DNA from: JBBQLG01 sp964251665
Lineage (GTDB): Bacteria; Bacteroidota; Bacteroidia; Cytophagales; Spirosomataceae
DNA length: 10,378 bases
Reading direction: 5' to 3'
Assembly: GCA_964251665.1 (NCBI GenBank)
Contig: CAXUKO010000037.1
Span: forward strand, 1 to 10,378
Shown here piece by piece: positions 1 to 6,197 of this stretch (position 1 is its first letter; each line of letters begins with the position of its first letter). The position numbers and the translations under genes are program-made. The notes beneath the pieces are model-generated. The model did not search any database, was not told the DNA's origin, and was given only the letters and a program-made list of their open reading frames with translations.

Positions 1-1920
1 ATCGATGACCAGCAGGGGACCGCCGGGGTACTGCACGCCGTTGCCCAGGTCGTAGGCCCCATCTTTGGGGTAAGGTCCCTGATAGGCGGCCATGGTGCCG
101 GGTGCGGTCCGCCAGAGCCACTGGGTTTGTCCCTGTCGGATGGCGCCCAGATGGTAGCGGGTGCTCGCCCACTGGGGGGATGCAGAACCACCTTCATAGG
201 AGATAACCAGATTGGACTTAGTAGTAGGGGCGGGATTGAGTCCCCAGCCAACCGTTTTTCGATAGAGGGGGTCCGCACGAGTGGCCGGTGGACTCGACGC
301 GAGCGTAGTCTCTGTTCCCCATTCGGGCAGACCTGTTTCATCAAAACCTTTCAAGGGCAGCTGATTGAAACGGCTGCTTACCCCTACAGCAAAATCAGTA
401 ATGCGTCGGAGTGATCCGTCCGCATAAAGTCGGTACCCATTGTCTATGAGTTTCCCCGTAAAGCGCATAGTCTTACCTGCCACTAGCTCGACAAGCTCCA
501 GCTTGTCATTTTGTCCACCAGGCTGCAAGGCGTAAGTCCGGCCGTTGGATAGTGTGATGGGGGTCAGCAAGCGGTCGAATTCATTGTCTTTGCTAGACGG
601 TACCAGAGCTCCCCAGTTCTTTACCAGCGTCCAGGAACCGTTGTCCGGCGCCAGGGGCTTGGTATAATCTACCCTGAACTCGAGGTAGTCGGCAAACAGC
701 CGGTTCGGATTGGTAGCATCAGTAGCCATGCTGCGAGAATGGGGAACGTACATTAACGTTTGACGGAAGCTGCGGTCGGGAGCAAAGAGCTGACAGCGGT
801 AATTCCCCGGGTCACCAACCCAGAAGGAGCCATCAGACTGAAAGGCAACAAACGGGATTAAAGGCTCCCGGCTATGGCTGAAGTAGAACTTATCATTGGT
901 AACCGTAGCATCGTTGTTATAGCCTCCGGGCTGGCCGAGCACCCATAAAGCATTAGCAGAGGTGGGGCTGAACGCTTTGATTTGCTGACTGGAACCACCG
1001 TCAACCACCAATAGCGTAGCCCCATCGGGCGAGAGGGCCAAAGCCAACGGAGACACCAATCCTTTCAAGGATACATTAGCAGCCGTTAGTCGACCCTCGT
1101 TAGTCAGGTTGTACTTGAGCACGGCCGTGCCGCTGATGAGCCACACCTGGTTGTCCCCCGCCAGCACCAGCCGATCCGGAGCTGGCACCGTCACCGTCTG
1201 CACCACCGCCCCGGTGGTCTTCTCCAGCACCTGAATCTGGTTCAGCGACCGCCGGGCCACCAGCAACAGATTGCCCTTGCCCTGCACCGCCAGGCCCGTG
1301 ATGGGCGCATCGGCCTGGTCGAGCCAGCCGATCACGCTGGGGTAGACCGCCCCCCAGGCGGTGGTGTAAGAGCGGCCTTTGGCAAAGCTGGCCTGGGCGT
1401 CGTTGCTGGTCTGGGACGCAAAGACAAAAGAGGTGGTTTCGTGGTAGGGGTCGCTGCCAGCCCAGTAGACCAGGGTGCCGTCGGTGGCCAGCAGCTGGGT
1501 GCGCTGGCCGGTGCCCTGGTTGGGAAAGATGCGGAGCTTGGCCTGGGGGTTGTTGGTGGCGAACTTGGCCTGGGCGGGTCTTCCCTCGGCGTAGTTGGTG
1601 CAGTGGTAGATGGCGCCAGGGGTGGCGACCATGCCGACGATGGGGTCGAAGTCGTGGTGAACGGTCGGTCCGGCGAATCGGTCAGAAGTGTTTCCCACCA
1701 CGCCTTCCCAGGTGTAGCTGATGTTGTGGGTCAGGAGCTGGACCTGGTAGTTCTGGGGCGGGGCGAGTTGTCCGTTGTCATCAATGCCATCCCAGGTCTG
1801 GGTGTGGGCACCGGCGGAGAGGAGACGGTCGCTCCACAGGGTTCGGATGAGGGTACCTTCTTTGGTGAAGACCCCGGCGCTGGTGTGAGCGGAGCTATTG
1901 AGCGTAAAACTGAATGAGAG
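1..1920 (-). repeat. Left arm of a long imperfect inverted repeat (paralogous gene bodies)
   Basis: The reverse complement of 1-1920 aligns with 8438-10378. The similarity starts abruptly with 47 identical bases (1920 to 1874 against 8438 to 8484) and continues to both window edges, with small in-frame indels. Upstream of 1920 no similarity to the other arm is visible. Base 1 and base 10378 occupy homologous positions, so the true repeat may be longer than the window shows. Confidence 0.9.
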
Positions 1921-2106
1921 TGTACTTGGCGTAATGACGGTGCTATCGACGATCACTCCATTAGTACTATCATATTTATTAAAAAACGCGGATAAGCCAG
2001 ACGTCAATTCAGTATATATAATGCCAGCGTAACCACTATCTTTTCTTAAAAGAATCTGTAACACTAGTACTATGAGAAATTGTTTATAAGTAAGGAGTGT
2101 TCTCAT
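1..2106 (-). CDS. Secreted FlgD-like Ig / beta-propeller protein, left copy (C-terminus beyond window)
   Basis: An uninterrupted minus-strand frame of 702 codons runs from ATG at 2106 through base 1, so the C-terminus is missing. The N-terminus (MRTLLTYKQFLIVLVLQ...) has a basic start and a hydrophobic core, as in a Sec signal peptide, suggesting export. Residues 28-62 have no counterpart in the right-hand paralogue. From residue 63 the two proteins align throughout. A FlgD-like Ig module follows, with SAGVFTKEGTLIRTLW and then TWDGIDDNGQ near residues 104-113. After about residue 265 come propeller-like strands such as ITGLAVQGKGNLLLVARR, DGATLLVVDGG and FQSDGSFWVGDPGNYRC, resembling NHL or PQQ blades. 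No catalytic motif was recognised and the role is unknown. The start was chosen because it gives the signal peptide and lies just after an AT-rich upstream region. The gene points away from the IS cluster. Confidence 0.85.
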   Translation of the reverse strand, partial: MRTLLTYKQFLIVLVLQILLRKDSGYAGIIYTELTSGLSAFFNKYDSTNGVIVDSTVITPSTLSFSFTLNSSAHTSAGVFTKEGTLIRTLWSDRLLSAGAHTQTWDGIDDNGQLAPPQNYQVQLLTHNISYTWEGVVGNTSDRFAGPTVHHDFDPIVGMVATPGAIYHCTNYAEGRPAQAKFATNNPQAKLRIFPNQGTGQRTQLLATDGTLVYWAGSDPYHETTSFVFASQTSNDAQASFAKGRSYTTAWGAVYPSVIGWLDQADAPITGLAVQGKGNLLLVARRSLNQIQVLEKTTGAVVQTVTVPAPDRLVLAGDNQVWLISGTAVLKYNLTNEGRLTAANVSLKGLVSPLALALSPDGATLLVVDGGSSQQIKAFSPTSANALWVLGQPGGYNNDATVTNDKFYFSHSREPLIPFVAFQSDGSFWVGDPGNYRCQLFAPDRSFRQTLMYVPHSRSMATDATNPNRLFADYLEFRVDYTKPLAPDNGSWTLVKNWGALVPSSKDNEFDRLLTPITLSNGRTYALQPGGQNDKLELVELVAGKTMRFTGKLIDNGYRLYADGSLRRITDFAVGVSSRFNQLPLKGFDETGLPEWGTETTLASSPPATRADPLYRKTVGWGLNPAPTTKSNLVISYEGGSASPQWASTRYHLGAIRQGQTQWLWRTAPGTMAAYQGPYPKDGAYDLGNGVQYPGGPLLVID

Positions 2107-2228
2107 AATTATACGTCAATATTCCTGTGCTTCCCTTAATTCACTGTTTAAATTTCCTCGCACTATAACCAAAAGCTATATTAAAAATATGACCATTAAT
2201 TAGGCTTTCATTTTTAACTGACTACTAA

Positions 2229-2248
2229 GGTATTAAGTTTACTATACC
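2229..2248. promoter_or_regulatory. Palindrome GGTAT-N10-ATACC upstream of the left gene
   Basis: GGTAT at 2229-2233 and ATACC at 2244-2248 form an inverted repeat around a 10-base centre containing AGTTTAC. Bases 2237-2251, read on the minus strand, give ATTGGTATAGTAAAC, close to ATTGGTATTTGTAAA upstream of the right gene. It could be a regulator binding site, but with arms of only five bases in AT-rich DNA chance is possible. Confidence 0.25.
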
Positions 2249-2256
2249 AATATACC

Positions 2257-2266
2257 ATATGCATAT
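2257..2266. repeat. Perfect 10-bp palindrome ATATGCATAT
   Basis: ATATGCATAT is self-complementary over its whole length. It lies between the GGTAT palindrome and the first IS-like end. Its function is unknown and it may be chance in AT-rich sequence. Confidence 0.25.
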
Positions 2267-2277
2267 TAACCTCTTAT

Positions 2278-2292
2278 GGTTGCATTTCAAAA
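2278..2292 (+). repeat. Possible solo ISKra4-like terminal sequence
   Basis: GGTTGCATTTCAAAA matches the first 15 bases of the ISKra4-like end at 3557 (GGGTGCATTTCAAAT) at 13 positions. The better supported ends are at 2450 and 3557. This may be the tip of a third, mostly lost copy or a small derivative. The following 150 bases do not resemble the transposase. Confidence 0.35.
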
Positions 2293-2340
2293 GTACTTAG
2301 AAAAGGTTACATTGACTAACTCACCATTTTTATTATTACC

Positions 2341-2403
2341 ATGATTCGTCAAGAACTTCACGCCTTGGTTGACGCTCAATATGACGAGTTAGAAGCCCTT
2401 TGA
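2341..2403 (+). pseudogene. Short reading frame MIRQELHALVDAQYDELEAL, probable remnant
   Basis: The frame starts with ATG and has 20 charged, helix-prone codons before TGA. In another frame the sequence continues open as PFDDNANQELKSGKRGQGG up to the ISKra4-like end at 2450, so this may be a frameshifted gene truncated by that element. The helical N-terminus recalls small antitoxin-like or chaperone-like proteins, but no family was recognised. No toxin partner is visible. Confidence 0.25.
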
Positions 2404-2449
2404 TGATAATGCGAATCAAGAGTTGAAAAGTGGCAAACGCGGTCAGGGC

Positions 2450-2469
2450 GGGTGCGTTTCAAATTGTCG
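2450..2469 (+). repeat. Left terminal sequence of ISKra4-like element, plus-strand copy
   Basis: GGGTGCGTTTCAAATTGTCG at 2450-2469 matches 18 of 20 bases of GGGTGCATTTCAAATTGCCG at 3557-3576. The second copy directly abuts the stop codon of an ISKra4-like transposase, so the pair are read as the two terminal inverted repeats of one IS type. Here the sequence lies 22 bases before the transposase start, as expected for a left end. Confidence 0.65.
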
Positions 2470-2550
2470 CCTAATGTCGTTAGCTTAGGGCATGACTGAA
2501 GATGAATATATGGCCTTGACCCGCCAAAAATACCAGGACTTGCAACAACT

Positions 2551-2553
2551 TAA
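2551..2553 (+). repeat. Target-site duplication TAA, left copy
   Basis: TAA at 2551-2553 flanks the left end of the IS5-family element and is repeated at 3461-3463. A 3-bp T-N-A duplication is typical of the IS1031 group of IS5. Keeping only one copy restores the ISKra4-like frame. Confidence 0.8.
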
Positions 2554-3460
2554 GAAGGTGTTTGGGAATTGAGAAAGGTTGAGCGTCGTGCCAACTTTGT
2601 GGTCGCCAAACTACAGAGTCATGACCGCACCGGCGGACCGCAAACAGTGGAAGCCACTGACCGACCCTCAATGGGCCGCAATTTCGCCTTTTTTTAACCT
2701 CAAACGCAAGCGAAAACACGACCCGCGTCAGATGATCAACATTATTCTGTGGCTTCTGCGAACGGGCTGCCAGTGGCGCAATTTGCCCCAAGAATGGCCT
2801 AACTGGCAGGCGGTTTATTATTACTTTAACCAGTGGAAGCAGGACGGCACCTTCGAGCGAATCAACGCAGCCCTGAATCAATTCGACCGAAAACGAGTCG
2901 GCAGAGAAGCCTATCCATCTGTTTTATGTATTGATGCACAGAGTCGGTCCGCCGATGCGGTTAAGCTAAATCCTATGATTTGCGAGTACCGAGGTCTGGA
3001 CGTCAACAAACGAGTTAATGGGCGAAAACGAGAGTTTGTAGTAGACACTGATGGCCGCTTTTGGGTGGTCGATGTACATGCCGCGAATGAAGCAGAAGGC
3101 CCTGCTGCTATTCCTTTAATCGGCACTATACTCTGGCGGGTTGGGGAGCGGCTGGAGAAGGTCTATTGCGATCAGGCTTATAATAGGGTATTTGCTCAGG
3201 CATTGGCTGAGTGGAGCCGGTTCGCCGGTGCGATCGATTTCGAGAAAGCTTCGCGTCCCGAATCGGCCTATGGTTTTGTGCCCGTAGCCAAGCGATGGGT
3301 AGTCGAACGGAGCATTGCCTGAACTAATTTCTTTCGACGCATCAGCAAAGATTATGAGTACACGCTATCTTCTTCGGTGGGTTGGCTTTATTTAGCCAAC
3401 GTTCAGATCATGCTACAACGAATTTGACCCACTTGCCAAATATAATTCCCCAACACGTTC
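2554..3460 (+). mobile_element. IS5-family (IS1031-like) insertion sequence, 907 bp, complete ends
   Basis: The element begins GAAGGTGTTTGGGAATT (2554-2570) and ends AATTCCCCAACACGTTC (3444-3460). The reverse complement of the right end matches the left at 15 of 17 positions. It is flanked by TAA on both sides. Its length and 3-bp duplication fit the IS1031 group. It carries one transposase gene on the plus strand, inactivated by a stop codon. It sits inside the N-terminal part of an ISKra4-like transposase, so it arrived later than that element. Confidence 0.85.
2621..3427 (+). pseudogene. IS5-family DDE transposase with internal TGA stop
   Basis: From ATG 2621 the product begins MTAPADRKQWKPLTDPQWAAI. 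The N-terminal domain has the GCQWRNLPQEWPNWQAVYYYF block typical of IS5. The first catalytic Asp is in LCIDAQS, the second in VYCDQAYN, and the Glu in WVVERSIA. Translation stops at TGA 3320-3322 exactly where the family has Trp (ERSFAW-LNFFRR). The same frame then continues as TNFFRRISKDYEYT to TGA at 3425-3427, giving 268 codons, a usual IS5 length. All three catalytic residues precede the stop, but the C-terminal helix is lost. A TTG at 2579 would add 14 residues with no family support, so ATG 2621 is preferred. Confidence 0.85.
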
Positions 3461-3463
3461 TAA
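3461..3463 (+). repeat. Target-site duplication TAA, right copy
   Basis: TAA at 3461-3463 follows the right end of the IS5-family element and matches 2551-2553. After it the interrupted ISKra4-like frame resumes with AAGTGCGCCAACC. Confidence 0.8.
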
Positions 3464-3556
3464 AAGTGCGCCAACCTTCTACGACTATGAAAAGTCGTTC
3501 GATGAAATTTGGCAGGAATTAGGTCGACAAGTGCTGAAAAAAAAGCTTGAGCGATG

Positions 3557-3576
3557 GGGTGCATTTCAAATTGCCG
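3557..3576 (+). repeat. Terminal sequence of ISKra4-like element, minus-strand copy
   Basis: GGGTGCATTTCAAATTGCCG faces inward toward the transposase fragment on its right and abuts that gene's TAG stop (3577-3579). It is nearly the same as the plus-strand copy's end at 2450. It therefore marks the right end of a second copy in opposite orientation, placed directly against the truncated first copy. Confidence 0.65.
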
Positions 3577-3772
3577 CTATGCCGCCATTGCATAGTTGAA
3601 TGGTTCGATATGCTTTCTGACCAGTTCCCATCGTTGGCTCATAAAGCAAGTACTTAGGTTCAGCACATGTTGAGCACCAGCTATACTCCAGCGTTGGCCC
3701 AATCGCTTTAATCGTATTTGTACTACCGTCCGGTGGGCTGACTCAATGGCTCCTGAGCCGATCAATATATAA
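3577..3772 (-). pseudogene. ISKra4-like transposase, C-terminal fragment
   Basis: Reading leftward from the edge of IS-A, the frame gives YILIGSGAIESAHRTVVQIR, then LKRLGQRWSIAGAQHVLNL and MSQRWELVRKHIEPFNYAMA, ending at TAG 3577-3579. The block IGSGAIESAHR..Q.RLK..GQRWS..GAQ..LNL is the conserved C-terminal signature of ISKra4-type transposases as I know it. Everything upstream of IGSG was removed or displaced where IS-A begins at 3773, and no more of the gene was recognised beyond IS-A. The fragment cannot be active alone. It lies opposite in strand to the N-terminal fragment at 2492-3556, so the two are not one interrupted gene unless part of the locus was inverted. Confidence 0.7.
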
Positions 3773-4052
3773 TGCTCCCCAAAATCTAGACAGGTAGGAT
3801 AACTTGAATCAATTAGTTTCGACCTACAAAATGTCTAATAATGACCAAGTCAATTTGTCGCGTCCACGACGCTGCCTTCAAGACCAAAGTAGTCCTGGAA
3901 GCACTCAAGGGAGCCAAAACGTTAGCCCAACTCAGCAGCGATTTTGGTATCCATGCCCAGCAGATCACCGACTGGAAACGGCAGGTACTCGATGGAATGC
4001 CCACAATTTTCGAGTCACCGACCAGCAAACCAGTGCTCAATATTGAGCAGCG

Positions 4053-4056
4053 AGAG
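4053..4056 (+). repeat. Target-site duplication AGAG, left copy
   Basis: AGAG directly before the TGTCCTTACCCC end of IS-B is repeated at 5253-5256 after its other end. A 4-bp duplication fits the IS407 group of IS3. Keeping one copy restores the IS-A OrfA frame. Confidence 0.8.
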
Positions 4057-4095
4057 TGTCCTTACCCCGTTTGGTGAGCCAGTTTTGACTAGAGT

Positions 4096-4917
4096 TCAAG
4101 CCGCCTGTCGGTATTCGACCGGGGTCATAAACTGCAACGCCTGGTGGGGCCGTTCGGTATTGTACTCCACCAGCTAGGCGTCCACCGTTTGGCGCACCTG
4201 CACCAGATTATTGAACGTATTGGCATTCAACACTTCCCGTCGAAATGTACCGTTAAATCGTTCAATGTACGTATTCTGGGTTGGCTTCCCGGGTTCGATC
4301 CAGTGCAAGACCACTTGCTTGTCAGCACACCAGTTTTGCAAGGTTTGACTAATGAACTCCGGGCCATTGTCACTGCGTAATCGTTCGGGCCTTCCGTAAC
4401 GTTCCACTAAGTTGTCCAGTAGCCGGGTCACCCGCTGGGCGGGCAGCGAATAATCGACATCGACGCCCAACGCTTCCCGCTTATAGTCGTCGATCACGTT
4501 GAGTGTCCGAAACTTACGACCGTCGGTCAGCGCATCTGATGTAAAATCTAAAGACCAGCAACCATTGCAAGCCGTTGCTTTCGGCAATGGTTGGCGAACC
4601 GATTCTGGTAGCCGCTTCTTCAATTTTCGTGGCAGAGTCAAGCCAGCCATCCGGTATAAGCGCCTGACTCGTTTGTGATTAACTGTCTCGCCCTGCTTTC
4701 ACAGCTTGCGATAGATCTTTAACAAGCCCCAATGTTTGTAGCGTTCAGCGACTGCTTTTATACGGTCTTGCAGCTCTTGATCTTTTTCTTTAACGGCCAT
4801 CGGCTCTGCCATCGAGTTTCGACTCAGGCCTGTCCAGCGGCAAGCTTTGCGTTGGCTGACCCCCTTTTCAGCGACCATCCATTTGACCAATGCTCTGCGC
4901 TCGACAGGCCCTACCAC
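4096..4917 (-). pseudogene. IS-B OrfB, IS3-family DDE transposase with two in-frame stops
   Basis: The minus-strand frame opens at GTG 4917, overlapping OrfA by seven bases, and runs 273 codons to TGA 4096-4098. The start VGPVERRALVKWMVAEKGVS and the ACRWTGLSRNS block are IS407-like. The catalytic core is complete: WSLDFTSDAL, LRSDNGPEFIS and YIERFNGTFRREVL hold the two Asp and the Glu. Two stops interrupt it in the same frame. TGA at 4699-4701 falls in KIYRKL-*-KQGETVNHKRVRRLY, where relatives often have Arg. TAG at 4174-4176 falls in RQTVDA-*-LVEYNTERPHQAL, where relatives have Trp. The coding content is otherwise undamaged, so the loss looks recent. Confidence 0.85.
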
Positions 4918-5177
4918 TTTTTTTGGAGTGCCTCCTTGGTGATCTCGTGTTGCAAACTTAGCTCTGCATACATCTTCTTGAGCCGTCGGTTTTCATCTTC
5001 AAGGTCTTTGAGCCGTTTAACCTCGGAGACTTGCATTCCGCCATACTTAGCCTTCCAATTATAAAAAGTGGCTTCGCTAACGCCGTGCTCGCGGCTGATC
5101 TGGGCGACCGTTTGTCCAGTGTCCTGCTGTTTTAAAATCGCCACGATCTGCGATTCGGAGAATTTGCCCTGTTTCAT
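4911..5177 (-). CDS. IS-B OrfA, IS3-family (IS407-like) HTH protein
   Basis: ATG 5177 gives an 88-residue product beginning MKQGKFSESQIVAILKQQDT, with the helix-turn-helix GQTVAQISREHGVSEATFYNW, then KAKYGGMQVSEVKRLKDLED and a leucine-rich coiled coil, ending in EALQKKW at TAG 4911. This is the standard OrfA of the IS407 group, which binds the element's terminal repeats and can be joined to OrfB by -1 frameshifting. An upstream TTG at 5195 would add six residues but the family begins at MK. The gene is intact, although its partner OrfB has two stops, so on its own it can at most bind ends or inhibit related elements. Confidence 0.85.
   Translation of the reverse strand: MKQGKFSESQIVAILKQQDTGQTVAQISREHGVSEATFYNWKAKYGGMQVSEVKRLKDLEDENRRLKKMYAELSLQHEITKEALQKKW
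4917..4924 (-). promoter_or_regulatory. Slippery run A7G for -1 frameshift, IS-B
   Basis: On the minus strand seven A are followed by G just before the OrfA stop (CAA AAA AAG TGG TAG). A slip of -1 joins OrfA to OrfB as KKVVGPVERR. A-AAA-AAG is the classical IS3-family frameshift signal. Confidence 0.6.
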
Positions 5178-5252
5178 TTCCCTTTTGATTACCAATGAAA
5201 GTTAGTTTTTTTACTCTACTTTTCATTGGCTCACTTTCAGGGGTTCAAGACA

Positions 5253-5256
5253 AGAG
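5253..5256 (+). repeat. Target-site duplication AGAG, right copy
   Basis: AGAG directly follows the right end of IS-B (TTCAAGACA) and matches 4053-4056. The IS-A OrfA frame resumes at 5257 with CAGATCGAAAAC. Confidence 0.8.
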
Positions 5257-5316
5257 CAGATCGAAAACCCGCTCTTCCAACAGATTGGGCAACTGAAAGT
5301 CGAAAACGATTGGCTC

Positions 5317-5325
5317 AAAAAAAAA
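5317..5325 (+). promoter_or_regulatory. Slippery A9 run at the IS-A OrfA/OrfB overlap
   Basis: Nine consecutive A lie in the OrfA frame as CTC AAA AAA AAA TTA. A -1 slip moves reading to the OrfB frame (KKKITDQLGLDRS), which is open from here to the amber codon at 6069. This fits programmed frameshifting in IS3 elements. Confidence 0.6.
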
Positions 5326-6197
5326 TTACGGACCAGCTAGGCTTAGACCGTAGCCACTTGGTTGAACCCGCGCATCCGCAGTTAAGTATTAGTCAACAAT
5401 ATACGTTGCTGAGCATTCCCCGATCCAGCTACTACTATCAACCCGTGGGCGAGTCATCAACAAATTTGGCGTTGATGGTGCGAATTAATAAACTCTTCAC
5501 CGACCGGCCGGAAATGGGCGTACGGCGGATGCATGAGGAACTCACTAACGAAGCACAACCTCTGAATATCAAGCGGGTTCGACGACTCATGCGGCTGATG
5601 GGGCTGGAAGCGGTAGGACCAAAACCCAACCTCTCCAAGCCACAGCCTAGCCACACGATCTACCCCTATTTATTACGGGGGGTATCAATTGAACGAGTTA
5701 ATCAGGTTTGGTCGACTGATATCACGTACGTACCGATGGCAAGTGGCTTCTTGTATTTGTGTGCAGTGATTGACTGGTACAGCCGGTTCATTTTGAGCTG
5801 GCGGTTGAGTAACACACTGCTGGCCGACTTTTGTGTCGACGCCTTACAAGAGGCCCTAACCAAGTGGGGCAAACCGGAGATTTTTAACACTGACCAAGGC
5901 AGTCAGTTTACGAGCCATGCATTTCTTAACCCACTGATTGATGGCGAAGTAAAGATTAGCATGGACGCAAAAGGGCGAGCCTTGGATAATATTTTCATTG
6001 AGCGATTTTGGCGGACCATCAAATACGAGCATATTTATATGCGGGCTTACGCAGACGGGCGCGAGTTGTAGGAAGGATTAAGCAACTACTTTCGGTTTTA
6101 CAACCAAGATCGAAAGCACCAATCGTTGGGTTATCAAACGCCTACGAGTTGGTACGAAAAAGGGGTGGAAAGGGGAAAAGTACAATTTCACTTCTGA
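5317..6197 (+). pseudogene. IS-A OrfB, IS3-family DDE transposase with internal TAG
   Basis: The frame is entered by a -1 shift at the A9 run and reads ITDQLGLDRSHLVEPAHPQL, then the HTH_21-like block LFTDRPEMGVRRMHEEL. The integrase core follows: WSTDITYVP (Asp codon 5718-5720), FNTDQGSQFTS (Asp codon 5892-5894) and IFIERFWRTIKYE (Glu codon 6000-6002). TAG at 6069-6071 follows ADGREL. The same frame then resumes as EGLSNYFRFYNQDRKHQSLG and ends at TGA 6195-6197, the usual C-terminus of this family. One nonsense codon after the catalytic Glu is therefore the only defect seen apart from the insertion in OrfA. An apparent start at 5226 lies partly inside IS-B and is not native. Confidence 0.85.

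Larger units (their letters stand above)
2107..2277. other. AT-rich upstream region of the left gene
   Basis: This non-coding stretch lies between the left gene's start and the first IS-like sequence and should hold its promoter and leader. It is much more AT-rich than the gene body. It contains two short palindromes, listed separately. A TAGCTTTTG string on the minus strand near 2168-2176 loosely resembles the Bacteroidota -7 box (TAnnTTTG) but has one extra base and no clear -33 partner, so no promoter is called. Confidence 0.5.
2492..3556 (+). pseudogene. ISKra4-like transposase, N-terminal fragment split by an IS5-family element
   Basis: ATG at 2492 opens MTEDEYMALTRQKYQDLQQL, broken by the 907-bp element at 2554-3460. 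Deleting that element and one TAA duplication joins CTT-AA to A-AGT, so the frame continues as KSAPTFYDYEKSFDEIWQEL, then GRQVL. From memory, this matches the N-terminal pattern of ISKra4-type transposases (short helical start, then FYDYEK-FDE-W-ELGR-VLE). After about 50 residues the match ends near 3550, just before the terminal repeat of an inverted second copy. The catalytic region of this copy is absent, so it is a dead fragment. Family naming is moderate confidence; the interrupted frame is seen directly. Confidence 0.7.
4057..5252 (-). mobile_element. IS3-family (IS407-like) insertion sequence IS-B, 1196 bp, complete ends
   Basis: The left end reads TGTCCTTACCCC, then GTGAGCCA and TAGAG (from 4057). 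The reverse complement of the right end reads TGTCTTGAACCCC, then GTGAGCCA and TAGAG (to 5252). These are imperfect inverted repeats starting with TG, as in IS3. AGAG flanks both ends. The element carries OrfA (5177-4911) and OrfB (4917-4096) on the minus strand. It sits in IS-A OrfA in opposite orientation. Its length and 4-bp duplication match the IS407 group. Confidence 0.85.
3841..5340 (+). pseudogene. IS-A OrfA (IS3-family HTH protein) interrupted by IS-B
   Basis: ATG 3841 is the first start after an in-frame stop. The product begins MTKSICRVHDAAFKTKVVLE and has a helix-turn-helix region (TLAQLSSDFGIHAQQITDWK) typical of IS3 OrfA, which binds the element's ends. The frame is cut after NIEQRE at 4056 by IS-B. 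Joining 4056 to 5257 (dropping IS-B and one AGAG) continues it as QIENPLFQQIGQLKVENDWL, then KKKLRTS and TAG at 5338-5340, giving 99 residues. The second part is the usual coiled-coil C-terminus of OrfA. A run of nine A at 5317-5325 lies near the end, where a -1 ribosomal frameshift would fuse it to OrfB. In the present sequence translation would instead stop at TGA 4075-4077 inside IS-B. Confidence 0.85.

Noticed and set aside
127..414. Plus-strand 95-codon frame near the left edge
   Set aside because: It lies antisense to the left gene, which stays open across the region and aligns with its paralogue.
1441..1917. Plus-strand open frame of 158 codons rich in Gly and Val
   Set aside because: It is the antisense shadow of the left gene's FlgD-like region. 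The same shadow appears opposite the right gene at 8441-8704, as expected for paralogues.
2312..2338. TTGACT followed by TTATTA as a sigma-70 style promoter
   Set aside because: The spacing is poor, it would leave no leader before the ATG at 2341, and Bacteroidota use a different promoter consensus.
2480..2881. Minus-strand frame of 133 codons
   Set aside because: It is antisense to the IS5-family transposase and crosses the left end of that element, so it cannot be an old gene.
3804..4046. Two further frames overlapping IS-A OrfA (3804-4046 plus, 3813-4040 minus)
   Set aside because: Only the frame from 3841 has the IS3 OrfA helix-turn-helix and restores correctly when IS-B is removed.
4144..5064. 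Plus-strand frames at 4144-4380 and 4732-5064
   Set aside because: They are antisense to IS-B OrfB and OrfA, whose family motifs are clear.
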